Positions 58,161 through 64,000 of a stretch of DNA of 64,000 nucleotides are shown in pieces. A program made the translations under genes and the position numbers. Position 1 is the stretch's first letter. Each line of letters begins with the position of its first letter. The notes below the pieces were generated by a model. It was not told the DNA's origin. It ran no database searches and saw nothing but the letters and a program-made list of their open reading frames with translations. Origin of the DNA: Triglochin maritima (lineage: Eukaryota; Streptophyta; Magnoliopsida; Alismatales; Juncaginaceae); NCBI GenBank assembly GCA_963682175.1, contig OY821772.1:45220925-45284924 (forward strand). Reading direction: 5' to 3'.

Positions 58161-58310
58161 GAAAACCTTTTCACATGGGTGGAAGGAGTTAACTTTCCTG
58201 GAAACTGAAGTTGGAAAAGAAAGAGTAAAACAAACACTAACATGTATCCAACCAAAACACCAAACCACACATACAAATCACATTATTATTCTTCCATAGA
58301 TAGAAAACAA

Positions 58311-59201
58311 TTAATTAAAAGCATCATCACTTCCCTTCCCTTCCCTTCCAACACCCAGACCAGAAGCAGAAGACAGACAAGATTCGGAGGCCAAGAAGGC
58401 CGCACCACCACCCAAACACAAACAGAACTTCTTGACCCCATCCCTCAAATCCTCAAACCCAGCCACCTTCTCCAGCACCTCCACAACCCTCTCCATCTCC
58501 CCGTCCCGAGGGTCGTCCGTGAACGGCCTCACCGGCACCGCATTCTCCGGCTGAAGGATATACGAATGTGGGTTATCGTCTACTATAACCACTTTCCCCA
58601 ATTCCCTCCCAACCACCGCCAAATCCTTCACCAACCGCCCGTCCACCTCCCTACACGCCCCCCGGTAGAGCCGGTGCGCGAACAATTCACCCTCGGGATC
58701 CAATCGGTCCAGCACCAGCGACGCATACGCCTCCAATCCCGCCGTAAACACCACGATCTCGAAGTGTTTGGACAACCTTTTGAGCATGACGTCAACACCC
58801 GGGCGCTTGAGGACGTAAAAGGTGAGGATCTGGCCGTCAATATAGGGGTGGACGATGAAGTCGTATCGCGGCGGGGGAGGGACGGAGGATGGGATGGAGT
58901 GGATGAGGGTCTCGTCGAGGTCGAGGAAGAGGGTCTTTTTGGTCGACGGGGGGAGGAGAGGGAGAGGTGGGGGGATCGGGGAAGGGTGGAGACGGCGGAA
59001 GCCTTGCTTGCGGCGGGTTGGGGTGGAGAGGAGGGTGAAGCAATTGAAGAGCTTGAGGAGGTGGCGGCGGCAGGAGCGGAGGGAGACGGCGATGGAGGCC
59101 GGGGCGGAGGAGGCGAGGGACTTGAGAGGGGAGGGTTTGGACCGGGTTCGGGGGGTCGGCCTCGGGTGGTTTGGGAGTCTTCTCCGGACTTTGGAGACCA
59201 T
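58311..59201 (-). CDS. CTD small-phosphatase-like protein (FCP1/NIF domain, HAD superfamily)
   Basis: Single-exon 296-residue protein. The N-terminal 85 residues are basic and Pro/Ser-rich. The phosphatase domain starts with LFLDLDETLIHS, where Asp94 and Asp96 are the DxDxT nucleophile and acid. VFTAG at 151-155 is motif II, GRLVKDL near 188-194 supplies the conserved Lys, and VVIVDDNP at 204-211 is motif III/IV. All catalytic positions are present. Members of this family (SCP/Dullard-like) dephosphorylate serine, for example on the RNA polymerase II C-terminal domain. The substrate of this one is unknown. The GC-rich coding DNA contrasts with its surroundings. Copia 2 ends only 150 bp beyond the stop. 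A 395-aa ORF on the opposite strand is a shadow. Confidence 0.9.
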   Translation of the reverse strand: MVSKVRRRLPNHPRPTPRTRSKPSPLKSLASSAPASIAVSLRSCRRHLLKLFNCFTLLSTPTRRKQGFRRLHPSPIPPPLPLLPPSTKKTLFLDLDETLIHSIPSSVPPPPRYDFIVHPYIDGQILTFYVLKRPGVDVMLKRLSKHFEIVVFTAGLEAYASLVLDRLDPEGELFAHRLYRGACREVDGRLVKDLAVVGRELGKVVIVDDNPHSYILQPENAVPVRPFTDDPRDGEMERVVEVLEKVAGFEDLRDGVKKFCLCLGGGAAFLASESCLSSASGLGVGREGKGSDDAFN

Positions 59202-61636
59202 GTTTGGTGGTGGTTTGGAGTTGGAATGGTAATGGGAAAGAATAAGAATGGGTGGTGGTGGTGGGTGGTGGGAAGAGGAGGTTTGGCTTTTTTCGAATTT
59301 CGGTTCGGAGTAACGGTCATGTCGTTTGACCGTTGGCGTTTTTGTCCAACTTGGATTAGATGGGGTTTTGTTTGTTGGGTTGGATGGGCTTCTTTTTGTT
59401 TCTGGGCTCGCTGTTATTGGGCCTGTTAATGGGTGGGGCTCTTTTTTGTTTTTTGAGTTTTGATGTTTCTCTTTCTCATGGTTGTTATTTATTTATGTCT
59501 TTATTTATAAAGGAAAGAGAACTCTTACTTAATTAACATTAACTAAGATCAATGTGGCTACTGCTTACTGGCTGGTTTTCGGTTTTTTTAGATGAGGATT
59601 TAGGTTTGTGATTCAGTGTCTTCGTTCGTTTAAATACAATCAAGAATCTACTCAGTAATCATTTGTGATACAAACACAATAACTTGACAGTGGTTAATCA
59701 CGTCACTGTTAAAAATTGTACTTTCAAATAAGTCCCAAAGGTAAATCGACTAATTCTCAAAGAAAACAAACAAATTTCGGTGAAACGGTGATCACAAGCT
59801 AATCATCGAGACAAATGGAACTGAATTAAGGGGATTTGGTGATAGAATGTGAATCCTCCTTATCTCTTGTAGTTGGATTACCAAAAGAAAGTTAATGGTC
59901 TTAAGTCACTCTGAAAAGGTTACCAATTTTAACGAGACATGTGAAAAACATTTTCACATTAAGATCACTTCCTAAATATGATCTAATAATGACGTGAACG
60001 TCTAGGACTCACTCAACACAATATAATTGCAGAAACGTCAAACCATATATAGTGAAGGATGTCGCATCCGAATCCGTAACTTTCGGTGCATGAATCCTTG
60101 AATTAATTAGGAGAATTCAGCACCTCAGAAAACGGATGCTTGGGATACGGAGTCGTAAAACCAATTTGATTAGTTCATTATTCATAGTAGACGTGACCTT
60201 CCATTAACAAAATGGGATCACGAGAAATATTAAGCAAAGACTTCCATGCATCATCTAAAATTGGGGACACAAATCTCTAATAGTGAACAAAAATGTCTCC
60301 ACGCCTTCAATTGCAATATGACTTTTATCAGTGCATTTGTTTGACGTACACTTTCAGAAGACCGAGCTGAGATTTCTCTGTATTATAAATCCCCCCACTA
60401 ATGTGGGATTTGAGTCAAACACACGGTGTCAAAAGCTCGTACACTATATATTTACACGCCTAAGGTTGCCCAAACTAATGTTACATCGCTAGTGAATCTT
60501 TAATTCTATTGTTTTCAAAGTAACCGGTGAATCTTTAATTAGTGGACGTCTAGTATTGGACCCCAATTAAACGGAGATGGATTTAGCATTCGCTCGCTCT
60601 TGTGAACATTTGACTTAATGACTTGTGCTATTGCATGTGTCATCGTGACATACTTATGAGGTATGTTATTTTAGTTTTGGAAAATGGTTAATGGTGATAC
60701 TCTTGTAGTGATTACTATGAAGTTTTCATGAGGTAGTGGACTTATAGGTAACGGATTGGATCAAGTCCTACATGAACTTAGTTGACTCATTACAATAACA
60801 CAAATAAATTGAAAAAATGGTCTTATTAAATGTCGTAATTTTCCCTCTTGAGTTCTGCGTTCTACATCTTGTCTGTTGCTGAATTTTTGTAGAGTTTCAG
60901 TATTTTTTTCTTGTTAAAACCAAACCAGACTTCTATCTATAGTACTAAACATAAGTCAATTCTCACTCCACAAATCACGCAGCCATGACCATATCAACTT
61001 AACATACTAAAACCTTGCTTTTAATCTTAAATTTGAAACGACTACGTTAGATGACTGAAGAAAATATTCACAAAGACTTAAAACACTTATCATATCACAT
61101 GCACATTGCCACTTTTCTTTCCAAAAGTTTTACCAATATAATTATATAATATTAGATTCTGGGACACTGAAATCAATCCAAAACAGAAGCTGTTGGATGC
61201 CTATCTCCCAACTACAAAGACCAGCATTCATGTCACCTCTGTTTTAGATTGAATACCTCAACACAAGACTAGGCAGAACATTTATTTTACACTTGAGACA
61301 TGTGACATGTAGATATAGCTTGTCTGTTAAAGTTAATAATGACCCACCTAATCTTTCTGATAAGCAACATTCTAATTGATAAGCAATAACCCACCTAATC
61401 TCTTGCAAGATATTTATCACAACACTTAATCCCAATAAATGTTATTGACAGTTGAATATATTTAGTGTTTTCTTGAATACACTGAAGGGTAAGCAATTTG
61501 TTCTTGTGCCAGCAGTAGTAGGAGGAATGAGAGAAGAAAATGATGTTGGACATGTCAGCATAACAACTTAAAGACTGACGTGGAGAAGTAGTAGAGGTTA
61601 TTTGTTTTTCATGTTTTACAAACTACCGCTGGTAAC
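59202..61636. other. intergenic, no gene seen
   Basis: Begins with the 5' leader and promoter of the phosphatase gene. The rest is AT-rich with short ORFs only. A small hairpin CCCACTAATGTGGG lies at about 60394, as often found in decayed plant repeats. Confidence 0.5.
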
Positions 61637-64000
61637 TAGACCTGGGTGCTGGGCCATGCCGACACGACCCCGGTCCGACGTCCCGGCCGTCGTGTCGTGT
61701 CGTGCCGGCACGGCACGGTACTGTTCCAATGACTTTGAGAGTCGTTTTTTTTAAATATATACCTAAACTACCACTTCTCTGCTCTATATAAACCTCATAA
61801 CTCCTCTGATTTTTTTCACGCAACACAATTCTCTCAGACTTTCTTCCATTCTTCCAAATTCCAATCATCTCTAATCTTTTTGTAATTGCTTTGATTTTGG
61901 TGGATACCGGTTGAGTTTGAGCCAAAGCGTAAAGCTATAAGCATACCGCTGATTTCGCGACTCCGCTCTTCATTTCTCAAACTTTTCTAATTTTTTGTAA
62001 TAATTAATTTTAGTTAATCAATCGTAATCATGACTTTATCTTTTCGTAAAAAAATTAAGTTTTTCTTTGCATATTTAGTAATTTGCATATCTTCTTCATT
62101 TGATTCCGAAGATCAGGATACCGTAGAACCCCTCCCTGCTAGACCACCACAAACAACTACTACCATTTTTAGAAGAAAAAAAAGCCCAGTATGGAAACAT
62201 TTTCAAGAAGATAGAGATGAAAATGGTAAAAGAACTGCTACTTGTAATTACCGTGGTCATGTATATTCGGCGACGTCAAGTGAGAGAACATGTCATTTAG
62301 GTAGAAATCTAAATGTATGTAAAGTTTAGAACAATCCTGGGTCGGTAAGAAATTCACGTCAATCTGTTTTAGACACAGAGAGTAGAAATTTAACTTTTCG
62401 AAAATATGATCCAATTAAAGGTAGAGAAATAATTATTGATTTCATAATTAGAGATGAATTACTATTTAGCACATGTGAATCTGATTCTCTTAGGCAACAA
62501 TTCTTTATCATAATCCCCAATTTAAACCATTTTATAGAAAAAAACTCTTAAAAATGTTGCATTTGATAAATTCGAAAAACAAAGATATGCCGTGATTAGT
62601 TATTTTTATGAAATAAATAATAAGGTAGCATTAACCAGTGATGTTTGACCGGTCCAAATAATTATCATTATTGTTGCGTAACTTCTCATTATATAGATGA
62701 TTTGTTGTTGTTAAATAAAAAATTATTTCGTTTTTACCTATTTTGCATCCACACATTACTAAGGTTATTTTTGATCACATTAAAAATGGTATTGTAGCTA
62801 CTTCTCTTGAAAATAAAATTTGTGTAATTACATTTGATAATGCTACTAATAACAGTATAACCATAAGAATGCTTATAAGTTATTGCAAGTCACTTGTAGA
62901 TGATTCATTTTTTCATATCAGATGTGTTTGTCACACTTTGAACTTGGTAGTATAAGATCACCTTCAATTAATTAAATCATACATATGAAATGTTACGAAT
63001 GCAATTGTCTTTGTAGGTTGTAATAGTACATCTAGATATCAGAAATTTAGAGATTTTTGTGTATACAATGATGTTAAATTTAGGAAATTTAAATTAGATA
63101 TCCCCCATAGGTGAAAACTTATGAAATTTTAAAATCTTGTGTTGATCGTCATCTTGCAATTCAAACTTTTTATAATGAAAAACAAAACGAGAAATTTTTA
63201 ACCGACGAAGATTGGGAAATTTGTAACATTATGTTAGTTTTTTTAAAACCTTTTTTCACTTTCACTAAAAGATTAAGTGGACAATATTACCCGACCTCTA
63301 ACATATTTATTTACGAAATACGTCCGATTACAAAAGTATTTGCGAAATATAGGGGAAATCTTAGTTTTGATGAAATTTTAACTGTAATGGAGACTAAATT
63401 TAATAAATATTGGAATCCTCATACACTTAGCTTTTGTTTAGCTTTTATTATGGATCCTAATTTTAAAATTACTGGTTTACAAGTTTACTTAGAACAAATT
63501 TATGAAAACATGAATTATGAAAATTTTCAAAACCATGTAGATAAATGTAGGTCTTCGTTAAACTAATATTTTGAAGAATATCAAAGACTAAATCGACAAA
63601 TTGATTCAAATGTTGCTAGTTCATCATCACAACCACCACCAATTGCAGTGGATTCAGATGATGACGACTCATAATGGAATTAGTTAAGTAAAAAAAAACA
63701 AAATTTGTGTGAACTGAGACCCAAAATGCTATAACTGCATATCTAAACACTGAAATTTACTTAAGTACTGCTGAGTTAAAATGTTTTGATGTTTTAGACT
63801 GGTGGAGAAAGAAATCAGATAGGTTCCCACTAGTTAATTTGATGGTGCGAGACTTATTATGTCATCTGACGTCAACTGTGGCGTCGGATGCTGCTTTTAG
63901 TGCAGGTAAGCGGATCTTGTCCGACAAGAGGCAATGTTTGTCCAACAAGTCTATCAAGATGAGCGTATGTCTGAATGATTGACTTGATGCTGCAGATAGA
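61637..64000 (+). mobile_element. hAT (Ac-type) transposon, decayed, truncated by the window end
   Basis: The probable left end is TAGACCTGGGTGCTGGGCCA at 61637, followed by GC-rich subterminal repeats (CGTGTCGTGTCGTG, CCGGCACGGCACGG). A leader then precedes BED and hATC transposase remnants on the plus strand. The right end and target duplication lie outside the window. Confidence 0.65.
62030..63999 (+). pseudogene. hAT transposase remnant (BED finger, RICESLEEPER-like, hATC domain)
   Basis: Pieces of one transposase lie in order in several frames. A BED-like segment is at 62190-62329 (SPVWKHFQEDRD, TATCNYRGHVYSAT), then the catalytic core at 62743-62955 (VITFDNATNN, RCVCHTLNLV) and 63111-63566 (DWEICNIMLVFLKPFFTFTK, FIMDPNFK). 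A hATC dimerisation domain runs from about 63770 to the end (LDWWRKKSDRFPLVNLM, STVASDAAFSAGKR). Stops and shifts separate the pieces, for example TAG at 62327. In the BED segment the usual second Cys and second His are replaced, so the finger would not fold normally. The 3' end is cut by the window. Confidence 0.85.

Noticed and set aside
58242..59429. Plus-strand ORF of 395 aa opposite the phosphatase gene
   Set aside because: GC-rich antisense shadow; the minus strand carries the full HAD/NIF catalytic motifs.

Overview
This window is plant nuclear DNA, most likely from a eudicot. It has AT-rich intergenic space, plant-specific gene families split by GT-AG introns (BES1/BZR1, HSF class A4, OVATE, TONSOKU) and several plant transposon superfamilies. 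I cannot name the species from sequence alone.

Layout from left to right. 1-2.8 kb: mostly non-coding, with one small minus-strand gene for a probable secreted peptide-hormone precursor (CEP/PIP type). 2.85-12.36 kb: a complete-looking 9.5-kb Mutator-like element (MULE) inside a 9-bp direct repeat. It has a plus-strand FAR1/MULE transposase, now broken, facing a minus-strand gene that joins a plant mobile domain, a long charged coiled coil and a Ulp1-type cysteine protease. Its non-coding compartments carry arrays of a TGTCCGGA-type minisatellite. 14.8-18.7 kb: an OVATE family gene and a class A4 heat-shock factor. 21.5-22.3 kb: two fold-back MITEs side by side. 23.5-25.1 kb: a small three-exon gene for a probable organellar cysteine-containing protein. 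29.5-32.7 kb: a BES1/BZR1 homologue (BEH4-like). 34.8-44.4 kb: a 20-exon TONSOKU/BRUSHY1 gene. 45.0-46.25 kb: a small hAT-type element carrying a fragment of ribosomal protein S3. 47.8-58.2 kb: two related Copia retrotransposons in opposite orientation, each with LTRs that look identical. The first has one intact 1430-aa polyprotein; the second is frameshifted and has an altered integrase residue. 58.3-59.2 kb: a single-exon CTD-phosphatase-like gene whose 3' flank received the second Copia. 61.6-64 kb: a decayed hAT element with BED and hATC remnants that runs off the end.

The host genes do not form a pathway. They are regulators of signalling (peptide, brassinosteroid), shape, heat stress and replication-coupled repair, set among mobile DNA. 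The most unusual system is the MULE. Both introns, the space upstream of the transposase and the 2 kb between its two convergent genes are filled with arrays built on the palindromic hexamer TCCGGA or close variants, while the exons carry no arrays. In both introns the repeat has the same orientation relative to transcription. I suggest, as inference only, that the arrays are binding sites for an element-encoded protein, comparable in idea to the motif-guided anti-silencing system of Arabidopsis VANDAL elements.
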